From the NCBI GenBank assembly GCA_003213955.1, contig QCMG01000003.1:99532-163531 (forward strand): a stretch of 64,000 nucleotides of DNA, written 5' to 3'. The notes beneath the pieces were generated by a model, which did not search any database, was not told the origin of the DNA, and saw only the letters and a program-made list of their open reading frames with translations. The DNA comes from Prochlorococcus sp. AG-418-M08. GTDB taxonomy: Bacteria > Cyanobacteriota > Cyanobacteriia > PCC-6307 > Cyanobiaceae. A program made the position numbers and the translations under genes. Shown here in pieces: positions 35,907-45,665 of the stretch (the first letter of the stretch is position 1; each line of letters starts with the position of its first letter).

Positions 35907-37085
35907 TCAAATTATGGAATTAATAATTGCTTTTGCTGCTCTCTCAACTACTCTTTCCTCTCCTAATTCTTTTTTTAACATAACATAACCTTTTTTGATT
36001 TTTGCTTTTTCTGATGTCATATCAAGAATCCTGCATGCTTTATAAAAAATTTTCTTTTCATTAAAATTTTTCTGTACAAACTCAGGAATTATTAATTTCT
36101 TTAATAAGAGGTTCACAGGAGAAATAAATCTTACCTTAAAATTGAGAATTTTTTTTGCAATAAAAGCAGTAACTCTGCTTACTCTATATCCAACAATCTG
36201 TGGTATACCATATAAAGCCAATTCCATATTAACTGTGCCTGATTTGCATAAAGCTAGTTTTGTTAATGAATAAACATGAGTCATAAATACAGAGTCATGT
36301 TGTTGAGAAATAACCCTACCTTTAATTTGATATTTTTCTAGACCCTTTCTAAATTTTTCATCAAAAGCTCTTCTGCAAGATGGAATATAAACAACAAGAG
36401 TTGGATATCTTAATTGTAATTTTTTTGCAGTTTTCAAAAAGGTAGGTAATAAATATTTCAATTCTTGGGGTCTTGATGCAGGCATTAAAAGTAAGATATT
36501 CTGATTTGCGCGAAGTTTTAAAATAGTTCTAGATTCTTTCTTGGAAGGTAGTTTTTTTGTTAAATCAATCATTGGATGTCCAACCCAAAAAACATTTCCA
36601 CCCCTTCTTTTATAAAAGTTTGCTTCCTGCTTAAAAATCGCGAAAATTTTATCTGAAAAATTAATTAAATTAGTAGTACTATTATTTCCAACTCTCCATG
36701 CCCATTCTTGAGGAGCAATATAATAGTAAATTGGAATATTACTTCTCGATCTTTTTAATTTAGTCCCAATTTTTATATTAGGCCCCATATAGTCTATTAA
36801 TATTAAGCAATTTGGCCGATGCTTTTTTATAGACTGGTAAAATTTTCTCTGAACTTTCATCATAGGAATAATCAGCGGTAAAGCTTCCCATATACCTATC
36901 GCACTTATAGATGTTGTATCCTTAAAAATTTTTACTCCTTGATGCTTCATTTTCTCACCTCCTAATCCAAATATCTCTAGATTAATTGAATGCTTTCTGG
37001 CTTCATCAAATAATGCATTAGCTAATAAACTACCATGTAAATCTCCTGAAACCTCACCAGTGCTTATGAATATCTTTTTATTCAT
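35907..37085 (-). CDS. lpxB: lipid-A-disaccharide synthase
   Basis: Glycosyltransferase (GT19) joining UDP-diacylglucosamine and lipid X into the lipid A disaccharide. 392 residues: FISTGEVSGDLHG near the N-terminus (G-E-x-S-G-D), FGLGGEKMK, LIDYMGPNIK, YYIAPQEWAW, VGHPMID, LLMPASRPQE and ALCKSGTVNMELAL are the family motifs. The ATG overlaps the lpxA TGA (ATGA). Peripheral inner-membrane enzyme. Confidence 0.97.
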   Translation of the reverse strand: MNKKIFISTGEVSGDLHGSLLANALFDEARKHSINLEIFGLGGEKMKHQGVKIFKDTTSISAIGIWEALPLIIPMMKVQRKFYQSIKKHRPNCLILIDYMGPNIKIGTKLKRSRSNIPIYYYIAPQEWAWRVGNNSTTNLINFSDKIFAIFKQEANFYKRRGGNVFWVGHPMIDLTKKLPSKKESRTILKLRANQNILLLMPASRPQELKYLLPTFLKTAKKLQLRYPTLVVYIPSCRRAFDEKFRKGLEKYQIKGRVISQQHDSVFMTHVYSLTKLALCKSGTVNMELALYGIPQIVGYRVSRVTAFIAKKILNFKVRFISPVNLLLKKLIIPEFVQKNFNEKKIFYKACRILDMTSEKAKIKKGYVMLKKELGEERVVERAAKAIINSII

Positions 37086-37936
37086 ATATTAGTTGAAGGC
37101 ATTGGTCCTCTTCTTTTATTAGTTATTGAATCTTGTAAAAAATTACATAATTTGGTTGATGAAAGATCTAATTTTCCTTTCATCGCTTGCTCCAATGAAA
37201 TAGAGATCACATCATTAGACTTAAATAATAAATTCCATGTATTTTGCAATATTCTTAAATCAAACTCTTTATTTTGCATCAATCCACTTCTTTTAATTCC
37301 TACCCTATTTAAACCTCTCAATCTACCAGGGTGCCCTTCTGCTAGGCAAAAGGGAGGTACATCTCTATCTACTCTGGTCATTCCTCCTATCATTGCCAAA
37401 TAGCCCACATGTACAAATTGATGAATACCTAAACAACCGCCAATAATTGCATTATCTTCAACTTTTACATGGCCAGCCACTTGGACACTATTTGACAAAA
37501 CAATTCCATTACCAAGTTCACAATTGTGACCAATATGTGTATATGCCATCAATAAATTATTGTTCCCAATAATTGTTTTTTCTCCTTCATAAGTTGCCTT
37601 ATTAATAGTTACGCACTCTCTAAATGTATTGTTATCCCCAATAATTACTTCTGTAGAAGCGCCTTGATATTTTAGATCTTGTGGCTCAAGACCTATAAAA
37701 ACGTTTGGGAAAACTATATTATTTTTACCTATTTTAGTATTCCCTTCAATTACTGCATTAGATCCTATTTTGGTACCTGATTCTATTATTACGTTTGGTC
37801 CAACTATAGCTCCACTAGCAATAGAAACTCCATCGTGTAATTCTGCACGTGAATCAACAAATGCATTGGTATGGACTCTAGCTCCTTTAAAATCTAAATT
37901 TCGTTTGTTTTTTTTAATCTCCATTTTATTAATCAA
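37082..37936 (-). CDS. lpxA: UDP-N-acetylglucosamine acyltransferase
   Basis: First step of lipid A synthesis, transferring a 3-hydroxyacyl chain from ACP to UDP-GlcNAc. Left-handed beta-helix of hexapeptide repeats (I-G-x-N and V-x-G-x patterns) from about residue 20 to 200. It includes AYTHIGHNC with the catalytic His and [13 protein letters not shown]. 284 residues from a TTG at 37936; an in-frame ATG at 37924 (MEIKKNKR) would remove the 8-base overlap with fabZ and is equally plausible. Coupled to lpxB by ATGA. Confidence 0.96.
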   Translation of the reverse strand: MINKMEIKKNKRNLDFKGARVHTNAFVDSRAELHDGVSIASGAIVGPNVIIESGTKIGSNAVIEGNTKIGKNNIVFPNVFIGLEPQDLKYQGASTEVIIGDNNTFRECVTINKATYEGEKTIIGNNNLLMAYTHIGHNCELGNGIVLSNSVQVAGHVKVEDNAIIGGCLGIHQFVHVGYLAMIGGMTRVDRDVPPFCLAEGHPGRLRGLNRVGIKRSGLMQNKEFDLRILQNTWNLLFKSNDVISISLEQAMKGKLDLSSTKLCNFLQDSITNKRRGPMPSTNI

Positions 37937-38387
37937 CTAATGAAAACATTAATTCGCCTGAGCAAACCAATTTCCCATCAACATGTGCTTCACCTTTTAC
38001 CTTCCCAAATCTTTGTCTTTTTATACTTAATAACTCACAAGTAATTACTAATTGATCCCCTGGTACGACTGGCCTTCTAAATTTGACATTATTAATACCC
38101 GCAAAAACAAAAAGCCCTTTAGGGAGGTCGGGCATTTGAGTGACAATAATTCCACCTACTTGAGCCATTGATTCAACAATAAGAACTCCTGGCATTAAGG
38201 GTCTTTCTGGGAAATGACCCTGAAATTGAGGCTCATTTATAGTTACATTTTTTAATGCAACAGCTTTTAGGCCAGGTACATTTTCTATAACTCTATCTAT
38301 CAGCGCGAAGGGAAATCTATGAGGCAAGAGACCTAGTATTTCCTCGGAAGATAGTTGATTATTTTCACTTAATAATTGCTTTTCCAA
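37929..38387 (-). CDS. fabZ: 3-hydroxyacyl-ACP dehydratase
   Basis: Dehydratase of type II fatty-acid synthesis with a hot-dog fold. 152 residues: [13 protein letters not shown] with the catalytic His, [20 protein letters not shown] with the catalytic Glu, and [11 protein letters not shown]. The start is a TTG at 38387. It lies between lpxC and lpxA, a common arrangement that balances hydroxyacyl-ACP use between fatty acids and lipid A. Confidence 0.97.
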   Translation of the reverse strand: MEKQLLSENNQLSSEEILGLLPHRFPFALIDRVIENVPGLKAVALKNVTINEPQFQGHFPERPLMPGVLIVESMAQVGGIIVTQMPDLPKGLFVFAGINNVKFRRPVVPGDQLVITCELLSIKRQRFGKVKGEAHVDGKLVCSGELMFSLVD

Positions 38388-38404
38388 AACTTAAAGAAAT
38401 AAAT

Positions 38405-39241
38405 TTAATTTTTTAGTGATGAGGCCAATAAAGCATTTAAAGAATGTGATCCTTTATACACTAAAATTTGTGCCTTAGGTAACCCTACCAAAGCCAAGTC
38501 CCCAATAAGGTCTAAAATTTTATGCCTTATTGGTTCATTACTAAATCTTAATGGAGGATTAACCCATTTATCACCATCACAAACAAGAGCATTATCTAAA
38601 CTGCCTCCTTTGATTAATCCCAGTTCACTTAACTCTTGAAATTGGTCTTTAAAACCAAATGTCCTTGCTGGAGCAATATTTTCAACAAAACGCTTGGGAT
38701 TCAAATCTATTACATAAGTTTGATTTCCAATTGCTTTATAGGAAAAACTAATTGTTGAGATAATTGTAATTTTATTAGATGGAGTTAAAGCGATAACTGA
38801 GCTATCTTTATTAAAAATGATTGATTTGTTAATTTCCTGAATGAAATTCGTTGGTTTAGGAACTTTTTTTATACCAACTTCTTCAAATGCTCTAACCCAC
38901 TGTAATGCCGAACCATCAAGTAGTGGAATTTCCCTACCATCAACCTCAATATGTATATAACTTAATCCACATCCTGCCAATGAGGCTAATAGGTGCTCAA
39001 TAGTGTATAAATTTCTTCCTTCTAGTTTAATTGCGGTGCATAACATAGTGCTCCCAATTAAATTTTGATCTAACTTAAAAATCTTATCTGGATTATCTGC
39101 GAAGGAGACATAAAATCCCTCTTTTTCATACGGTGAAATTTTAACTCTTGTCTTTTCTCCACTATGTAGTCCTATTCCCTCTTTAGTAACAACACCAGAG
39201 AGAGTGTAACAGAAATCATAATTAGTAGGCCACGAAAACAC
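38405..39241 (-). CDS. lpxC: UDP-3-O-acyl-N-acetylglucosamine deacetylase
   Basis: Zinc amidase for the committed step of lipid A synthesis. 278 residues: EGIGLHSG near 21-28, EHLLASLAG with zinc ligand His83, PLLDGSA, RHKILDLIGD with zinc ligands His240 and Asp244, and GSHSLN with catalytic-type His266. All metal ligands are present. The start is a GTG at 39241, immediately after the bamA stop with no gap, which implies tight coupling. Confidence 0.97.
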   Translation of the reverse strand: MFSWPTNYDFCYTLSGVVTKEGIGLHSGEKTRVKISPYEKEGFYVSFADNPDKIFKLDQNLIGSTMLCTAIKLEGRNLYTIEHLLASLAGCGLSYIHIEVDGREIPLLDGSALQWVRAFEEVGIKKVPKPTNFIQEINKSIIFNKDSSVIALTPSNKITIISTISFSYKAIGNQTYVIDLNPKRFVENIAPARTFGFKDQFQELSELGLIKGGSLDNALVCDGDKWVNPPLRFSNEPIRHKILDLIGDLALVGLPKAQILVYKGSHSLNALLASSLKN

Positions 39242-41377
39242 TTAAAATTTCCATCCAACTCCTAGAGTATATCTCCAATTACCACTTAATTCTTTACTCG
39301 CAACATCTAATCTTAATGGTCCAACTGGTGTCTTAACACCCACTCCTCCTCCGAGAGAGTATCCAGTACCATCTTTTTTTAATAATCCACCAGGATTACC
39401 TGGGACATCATCCTGAGTTCCTATATGACTTCCAACATCAGCAAATAAAGCTCCTGATATCATTCTCCAAACCGGGAATCTATATTCAGCAGTTGCTTCC
39501 ACAAAACTTTTACTTACAGAAAGATCACAGGATCCCCAACCTCTTACAGAGGAAGATCCTCCCATACAAAATGCTTCATAAGGAGGTAATTCACCAAAAA
39601 TTGTTCCCCCCTTAAATTCGAATCCAATAGCTTGTGGACAATCACTATTCACAACATCAGTGGATCTACATTCTTTGGTAAGGTTTAACAATTTTGTTGG
39701 AATAAAAAAAGCGTATGTAGCTCTCAATCTATTAAAAGTTGGAGAGTTATTTCCTACTGAAACAAATTGTTCACTACCAAGGGTAAATTTATTTCCTGAA
39801 GTTGGGTTTACTGTATTATTTAAATTGTTCCAAGAGGTAGAGCCAATAAAGCTAACTAATGTATTTGTAGCAGGACATGACCCATCACTACGGGTATAAC
39901 CAATACAAATGATTTCACTTATATTTCCAGTAGTGGGAGTTCTATCTCCATAGGGCTTTATATTCCTATCACTATCAATCATTTCAACTTTCTTGAAATT
40001 CATTCCTGCAAGAACTTTCCATTTAGATTCTTTAAAAGGATCTCCACCGTTTAAAGGCCTAGCGAACGAAAATCCACCTCCTGTTTTTTCCAAAACTATT
40101 GATGTCAATGTATCTGTACTAGCAGTTGTTTTATCGTTAACAGCATATATTCTTCCATGACCTTCGCTTTTAAATTCTTGAGGATAATCTCGACTTAGAA
40201 AAACATTTGTTCTGAAAGAAGTCTTATGTTTATCTCCTTTGATCCAAGGGTCAGACAAGGAGAAATTATAAGTTGTTGCGTACTCTCCAAAATTAAGGTT
40301 TATATTAGATGACCAAGCTCTCCCCAGAGTATTAGTTTCTTGGAGCCCAATTTGAGCAAAAAGACCAGCACCAGTACTATATCCAATGCCACCTGTAAGA
40401 GATCCTGTTCTTTGCTCACTAAAATCCAAAATAATTTTGACTTGTCCAGGATTTTCTTTGTCTGGGCCAAGAGATACCTTAACATCATCAAACAAAGATG
40501 TTGCATAAAGTCTTTTTATATCTGCTTCTAATATTTTTCTGTTAAATACCGAACCTGGGATAGTCTTCAATTCTCTTTTAATAACCCAATCTTTTGTTTT
40601 CCCTTTTATTGGTTTACCATCAACATTAGGTTCTCCATCTGATCCTAAAAACCTTAATTCAATATCAGAAATTATCCCTTCATCTATATTTAAACTTATA
40701 ATTCCTTCCTCAGAGATTCTTTCAGGACCATTTATTCTTGAAAGTGAATAACCTTTTTCCACATACCACTTTTTAATTAAATTTATCCTATTTTGGAGTT
40801 CATTTAAATTTAAGGTCGTCCCATAATAATTTGTAAAGATATCATCAACCACGTTTTTAGGAATAATTGTATTTTTCTGGTTAAGTTCAACTTTTTCCAA
40901 TATTGGATTGGGAACAACACTTACTATTAACCTTACTCCTAATGGGCCATCTTGAGATTTAATCTTTACTCCTGAGAACCAGCCGCTTGCATAAATTGAA
41001 TTTAAATCTTTCTTTAAAATTTGATTATTAATAACGCTTCCAGGCTTGATTGTCATAGAATCGTAAGCTGCTAATTCTAACTTTCTCCCTTCAGGGTGAT
41101 TTTCCCAACCTGTAATAACTATCTCTGAAATGAGTACATTCTCTTCAGAACTATTTTCACCATTGTTTGCAATTAATATATTATTTTTTTTCAGAAAATC
41201 AAAAGCTAATATTGAATTATTTTGGTATTGATTTGTATTATGAGCAGTAATATTTTTATCATCTTCTTTATTTAGTAAAAACTTAGCTTCTAATTTAGAA
41301 TTGTTTGAAATAAAAATTAAAGAGAAGCAAGCCATGCTAGCTAGACCCCTTGTAAAAATTGAAAGATTATTTCTCAT
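39242..41377 (-). CDS. bamA: BamA/Omp85-family outer membrane assembly protein
   Basis: 711 residues: a signal-like N-terminus (about 1-31), a cyanobacterial linker, three POTRA repeats (for example ISEIVITGWENHPEGR near 84, VIRLIVSVVPNPILEKVEL-like segments, and ISDIELRFLGSDG), then a C-terminal 16-strand barrel with the conserved SVRGWGSCDL-type loop and a terminal Phe (WKF). It inserts beta-barrel proteins into the outer membrane and is ancestral to chloroplast Toc75. It sits between purC and lpxC in one transcription direction. Confidence 0.94.
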   Translation of the reverse strand: MRNNLSIFTRGLASMACFSLIFISNNSKLEAKFLLNKEDDKNITAHNTNQYQNNSILAFDFLKKNNILIANNGENSSEENVLISEIVITGWENHPEGRKLELAAYDSMTIKPGSVINNQILKKDLNSIYASGWFSGVKIKSQDGPLGVRLIVSVVPNPILEKVELNQKNTIIPKNVVDDIFTNYYGTTLNLNELQNRINLIKKWYVEKGYSLSRINGPERISEEGIISLNIDEGIISDIELRFLGSDGEPNVDGKPIKGKTKDWVIKRELKTIPGSVFNRKILEADIKRLYATSLFDDVKVSLGPDKENPGQVKIILDFSEQRTGSLTGGIGYSTGAGLFAQIGLQETNTLGRAWSSNINLNFGEYATTYNFSLSDPWIKGDKHKTSFRTNVFLSRDYPQEFKSEGHGRIYAVNDKTTASTDTLTSIVLEKTGGGFSFARPLNGGDPFKESKWKVLAGMNFKKVEMIDSDRNIKPYGDRTPTTGNISEIICIGYTRSDGSCPATNTLVSFIGSTSWNNLNNTVNPTSGNKFTLGSEQFVSVGNNSPTFNRLRATYAFFIPTKLLNLTKECRSTDVVNSDCPQAIGFEFKGGTIFGELPPYEAFCMGGSSSVRGWGSCDLSVSKSFVEATAEYRFPVWRMISGALFADVGSHIGTQDDVPGNPGGLLKKDGTGYSLGGGVGVKTPVGPLRLDVASKELSGNWRYTLGVGWKF

Positions 41378-41414
41378 AGTATTTAAATTAAAATGAATAA
41401 AAAAATGTTTGAAA

Positions 41415-42143
41415 TTAAATGGAATTGTTTATTCTTTTATTAATTTCACTATAAGCTTCAATAAAGCCTCCTAAATCATTTCTAAATCTATCTTTATCTA
41501 GACTTACTATTGTACCATTATTTTGATTAAGGTCCCATAATCTGCAATTATCAGGACTAATTTCATCACCTAAAACAATTTGACCCTTAGAGTTATAGCC
41601 AAATTCTAATTTAAAATCTACAAGCTTTAGATTTATATTCAAGAAAAATTTTTGGAGGAGTTTATTAACTCTCAATGTAATTTCACTAATAAATTCTAAG
41701 TTTTCATTATCAATTATTTTTAATAAACTAATTCTATCTTTTGTTAGGAGAGGGTCGTTGAGATTATCATTTTTAAGATAAAAATCAATTAAGGGACTTT
41801 CCAAAACTGAACCTGGTTTAATTGTAGTTTGTTTACAAAGAGAACCATATGCAATATTCCTAAGAACAACTTCAAGGGGAATAATATTTATTTTTTGTGC
41901 AATCATAGAATTATTATTTTTAAGGTTTAAATAATGAGTTGGTATATTATTTTTTTTTAGAAACTCAAATATTTTTGAACTTATAAGACAATTTAATTCA
42001 CCTTTTCCCTCAAACTTAGCTTTTTTTAATGCATTGAAAGCCGTTGCATCATCCTTGAATTCAATAATCACTTTATCTGAATCTTCATGGGCAAATATTT
42101 TCTTTGCTTTTCCTTCATAAATTAAACCAAATTTATTGTTCAT
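41415..42143 (-). CDS. purC: phosphoribosylaminoimidazole-succinocarboxamide synthase
   Basis: Adds aspartate to CAIR in purine synthesis. 242 residues: YEGKAKKIF near the N-terminus, FKDDATAFN, the GKGELNCLIS segment, PLEVVLRNIAYGSLCK, LVDFKLEFGY and DEISPDNCRLWD, the SAICAR synthetase signatures. An AAGGA sequence lies 8 bases before the ATG, a good ribosome binding site. It is divergent from purD across 121 bases, so both purine genes may share a control region. Confidence 0.97.
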   Translation of the reverse strand: MNNKFGLIYEGKAKKIFAHEDSDKVIIEFKDDATAFNALKKAKFEGKGELNCLISSKIFEFLKKNNIPTHYLNLKNNNSMIAQKINIIPLEVVLRNIAYGSLCKQTTIKPGSVLESPLIDFYLKNDNLNDPLLTKDRISLLKIIDNENLEFISEITLRVNKLLQKFFLNINLKLVDFKLEFGYNSKGQIVLGDEISPDNCRLWDLNQNNGTIVSLDKDRFRNDLGGFIEAYSEINKRINNSI

Positions 42144-42264
42144 AAAAAATCCTTTGAGAATTAAAAATAGAATATAATTGGACTGTTTGAATATTAAATA
42201 GATTTATTTACACAATTTTAACTGATTTTTATTCCAAAGCTTAAAATATTTAATAAACGAATTC

Positions 42265-43602
42265 ATGAGTACTAATTCCAATAATTCTAAAAGTTCTAAT
42301 AACTTAGAAAATATTTTAATAATTGGTAACGGTGGGCGTGAGAACGCATTGGCATGGGCAATTCAAAAAAACCAATTAATCAAGAAAATTTATATTCTTC
42401 CAGGAAATGCCGGGTCTAAAAAAATAAATAAATCTGAGAGAATAAATTTAGATTTGCAGAATATTGAAGAATTAATTAAAAAAATAAATTATCTGAATAT
42501 TGATTTAGTGGTAATTGGACCAGAAACACCCTTAGCAGATGGATTAGGCGATATACTTCGTAAAAACAATTTTGATGTATTTGGGCCGGGCTCAGATGGA
42601 GCCAAATTAGAATCTAGTAAATCTTGGGCCAAGGAATTCATGAAAGCAGCAAAAATTCCAACTGCTAATTTTTGGAAAGTAAAATCAATAGAGGAAGCAA
42701 AAGAAATTATTTTTAAACATAAGAATCCATTAGTAGTAAAAGCTGATGGATTAGCTTCAGGGAAAGGAGTTTTCATTCCTGAATCAAAAGAGGCATGCAT
42801 AAGAGCCACAGAAGAAATATTTAAAGGTAAGTTTGGTAATGCAGGAGAAATAGTTGTTCTAGAAGAAAAAATTGAAGGTCCAGAAGTTTCAGTTTTTGCT
42901 CTTTGCGATGGTAAAAAATACGTTTTACTTCCTACAGCTCAAGATCACAAAAGACTTAATGAGAACGATAAAGGTCCTAATACGGGGGGAATGGGTGCTT
43001 ATTCCCCTACTCCACTGATTACAAAAACTAATCTTGAAACGATTAAGAAGGAAATAATTGAGCCAACAATTGATGCATTGTTGAGACAGAATATTGACTA
43101 TAGAGGGGTTTTATATTTTGGGTTAATGATCACAGAATCAGGTACAAAAGTTATAGAATATAATTGTCGATTTGGTGATCCGGAATGTCAAACAATAATG
43201 CCTTTGATGGATAAAGATTTTGTTACCATCTTACAAAAATGTGCGTTGGGAAAACTAATTGGTAATGAAACTATTGAAATTCCTAATAAATTAAGTGGTT
43301 GTGTAATAGCGACTTCAAAAGGTTACCCTTCTAATTACAAAATAGGTTTTCCTATAAATATCGGAAATATTGATACTGAAGACTGTCAAATTTTCGATTC
43401 TGGAACATCTTTAAATTCTAATAATCAAACAATAACAAATGGAGGAAGAGTACTTAGTATTGTTTGTCAAGGCATAGATTTTGACAACGTTTTTGAAAAA
43501 GTTTATAAAAATTTGAAAGAAATAAGTTTTGAGGGGATTTATTATAGAAAAGATATTGGTCATCAAGTCAGAATAAAAACTCAAAAAGAAGGGAATAATT
43601 AA
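42265..43602 (+). CDS. purD: phosphoribosylamine--glycine ligase
   Basis: ATP-grasp enzyme making GAR. 445 residues: IIGNGGRENALAWAI, VVIGPETPLADGL, FGPGSDGAKLESSKSWAKEF, VVKADGLASGKGV, LEEKIEGPEVSVFAL, PTAQDHKRLNENDKGPNTGG, GMGAYSP and NCRFGDPECQ are the standard motifs. It starts with an ATG at 42265, divergent from purC. Its TAA is followed directly by the nblS ATG with no gap. Confidence 0.97.
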   Translation: MSTNSNNSKSSNNLENILIIGNGGRENALAWAIQKNQLIKKIYILPGNAGSKKINKSERINLDLQNIEELIKKINYLNIDLVVIGPETPLADGLGDILRKNNFDVFGPGSDGAKLESSKSWAKEFMKAAKIPTANFWKVKSIEEAKEIIFKHKNPLVVKADGLASGKGVFIPESKEACIRATEEIFKGKFGNAGEIVVLEEKIEGPEVSVFALCDGKKYVLLPTAQDHKRLNENDKGPNTGGMGAYSPTPLITKTNLETIKKEIIEPTIDALLRQNIDYRGVLYFGLMITESGTKVIEYNCRFGDPECQTIMPLMDKDFVTILQKCALGKLIGNETIEIPNKLSGCVIATSKGYPSNYKIGFPINIGNIDTEDCQIFDSGTSLNSNNQTITNGGRVLSIVCQGIDFDNVFEKVYKNLKEISFEGIYYRKDIGHQVRIKTQKEGNN

Positions 43603-45660
43603 ATGATTAATAACAATGAGTCTAATAAAATAAATCTTAATTCTTTAAACCAAACAGTTGATGAGAATAATTCTGACTCTTTGGCAAATAAAGCTCTAAC
43701 TTGGTGGGGTGGCTTTAGCTTAAGAACAAAATTATTAGCAATAGCAACTCTCGTTGTAAGCTTATTGATGACTGGCATAACTTTTTTTGCTCTAAATAGT
43801 ATTCAAAGAGATGCAGGTATGAATGATACAAGATATGCAAGAGATCTTGGCCTTTTACTATCAGGTAATGTAACGGAATTAGTGGCGAATAATCAAAAGA
43901 AAGAAATATCAAATGTTGCAGAAAAGTTTTGGAGATCAAGTAGAAATTTACGTTATATTTTTTTTACTGACGCTGAGGATATTGTTCAACTTGGTATTCC
44001 AATAAGCGCTACTCCTACTAGTACAGACAATCAATTTCAATTAACTAGAAGATTAAAGCTCCCTAATGAATTAAAGAAAAGGCCCCAATTCCCTTTGGTG
44101 AGACAGCATACCACTCCCCAAGGACAAGTTACAGATGTATTTGTACCAATGCTATGGAAAGGTAAGTATCTTGGAACATTAGCTTTAGGAGTTACTCCTA
44201 ACAAAAAAGCTTTGGCTAGTGCTGCTCTAACTAGGGAAGTGACAATAGCAGTTTTTATTTCTATATGGGTTTTAGTGATACTTGGAGCAGTATTTAATGC
44301 TTTAACTATTACTAGACCAGTAAGAGAATTAGTAAGAGGTGTTAGAGAGATTTCAAAAGGTAATTTCAAATCGAGGATCTCTTTACCCATGACTGGAGAC
44401 CTAGGAGAATTATTAACCGGTTTTAACAGAATGGCTTCTCAACTTGAGAATTATAATGAAGCAAATATTGAAGAACTTAAAGCGGCTCAGATAAAACAAC
44501 AATCGCTCATAGCTACAATGGCTGACGGTGCAATATTATTGGACTCTAAAGGCAAAATTGTCCTCACTAATCCAACAGCAAAAAGATTATTTCGTTGGGA
44601 AGGAAGATTTTTAGAAGGTAAATATCTTTTGAATGAGATTCCTGAAATTTTATCTAACGACTTACATACAAATATAGAATCGATCCTAAACAGAGAAAAA
44701 GAAAGTGATGATTTAAGGTGCAGCTTAGGGGAACCAGCAAGGACTCTAAGAATTGTTTTACAGTCTGTTTTAGATACAAATAAAGTTGAATTAAAAGGCA
44801 TAGCCGTAACTATTCAGGATTTAACAAGAGAAGTTGAACTGAATGCAGCACAAAATAGATTTATAAGTAATGTCTCCCATGAACTAAGAACTCCACTTTT
44901 TAATATTAAAAGTTATGTAGAGACTTTATATGATTTAAAAGATCAACTTTCCAATGAGGAGCAACTTGAATTTTTGGGTATTGCCAATTCAGAGACTGAC
45001 AGATTAACAAGACTAGTTAATGATGTACTTGATTTATCAAGATTGGAGTCGGGTAAGATAATTCAATTAGAGCCCATGGAAATTAAGCCAGCTATAGAAC
45101 AAACACTTCGGAATTACAGACTTAATGCTACTGAAAAAAATGTTTCCTTAGCACATGAAATAGAGGAAAATATCCCATCAATTCTTGGAAATTTTGATTT
45201 ACTTTTACAAGTTTTTGATAATTTACTAGGTAACGGTTTGAAATTTAGTCCTCAAAACAGCACTCTAAAAATTAGGGCTTATACTTGGCCTGATTCTTGT
45301 CCAGCCTTTCCTCCTAACAACCAAGAAGCGCCTCAATGTGAATTAGTTTCACCTTTACCCAAGGTAAGGATTGAAATTGCTGATACAGGATCGGGTATAT
45401 CTGAGCTTGATCAAGAAAAAATATTTGATCGTTTTTATAGAGTGGAAAATGCTGTGCATACTGAACAAGGGACAGGATTAGGCTTATCAATAGTAAGAGG
45501 AATAATTGACAAACATGGAGGTGAAATACGAATGGCTAGTGAACTAGGTATTGGCACAACCTTTTGGTTTGATTTGCCTTTAGAGCAATCTGACAAAGAT
45601 GAATTACTCACACAAACAATAAGTAATACAGAAAATTTTTCTGACTCTAAAGTAAGTTAA
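43603..45660 (+). CDS. nblS: NblS-type sensor histidine kinase (Hik33/DspA family)
   Basis: 685 residues. TM1 (about 43-65), an extracytoplasmic sensor region (66-205), TM2 (about 212-233), HAMP (234-285), a PAS-like domain (about 300-410), then HisKA with SHELRTPL (phosphoacceptor His426) and an HATPase with N box FDNLLGNGLKFS, DTGSGI and GTGLGLSIV. This order is that of NblS/Hik33, which controls hli and photosynthesis genes in response to light and stress. It is coupled to purD and converges on kaiC five bases away. A purD-nblS-kaiC neighbourhood recurs in marine picocyanobacteria (recollection, not checked). Confidence 0.93.
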   Translation: MINNNESNKINLNSLNQTVDENNSDSLANKALTWWGGFSLRTKLLAIATLVVSLLMTGITFFALNSIQRDAGMNDTRYARDLGLLLSGNVTELVANNQKKEISNVAEKFWRSSRNLRYIFFTDAEDIVQLGIPISATPTSTDNQFQLTRRLKLPNELKKRPQFPLVRQHTTPQGQVTDVFVPMLWKGKYLGTLALGVTPNKKALASAALTREVTIAVFISIWVLVILGAVFNALTITRPVRELVRGVREISKGNFKSRISLPMTGDLGELLTGFNRMASQLENYNEANIEELKAAQIKQQSLIATMADGAILLDSKGKIVLTNPTAKRLFRWEGRFLEGKYLLNEIPEILSNDLHTNIESILNREKESDDLRCSLGEPARTLRIVLQSVLDTNKVELKGIAVTIQDLTREVELNAAQNRFISNVSHELRTPLFNIKSYVETLYDLKDQLSNEEQLEFLGIANSETDRLTRLVNDVLDLSRLESGKIIQLEPMEIKPAIEQTLRNYRLNATEKNVSLAHEIEENIPSILGNFDLLLQVFDNLLGNGLKFSPQNSTLKIRAYTWPDSCPAFPPNNQEAPQCELVSPLPKVRIEIADTGSGISELDQEKIFDRFYRVENAVHTEQGTGLGLSIVRGIIDKHGGEIRMASELGIGTTFWFDLPLEQSDKDELLTQTISNTENFSDSKVS

Positions 45661-45665
45661 TTGAT

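Noticed and set aside
44037..44390. 117-codon minus-strand ORF inside nblS
   Set aside because: Shadow of the kinase sensor/HAMP region; hydrophobicity mirrors the coding strand.
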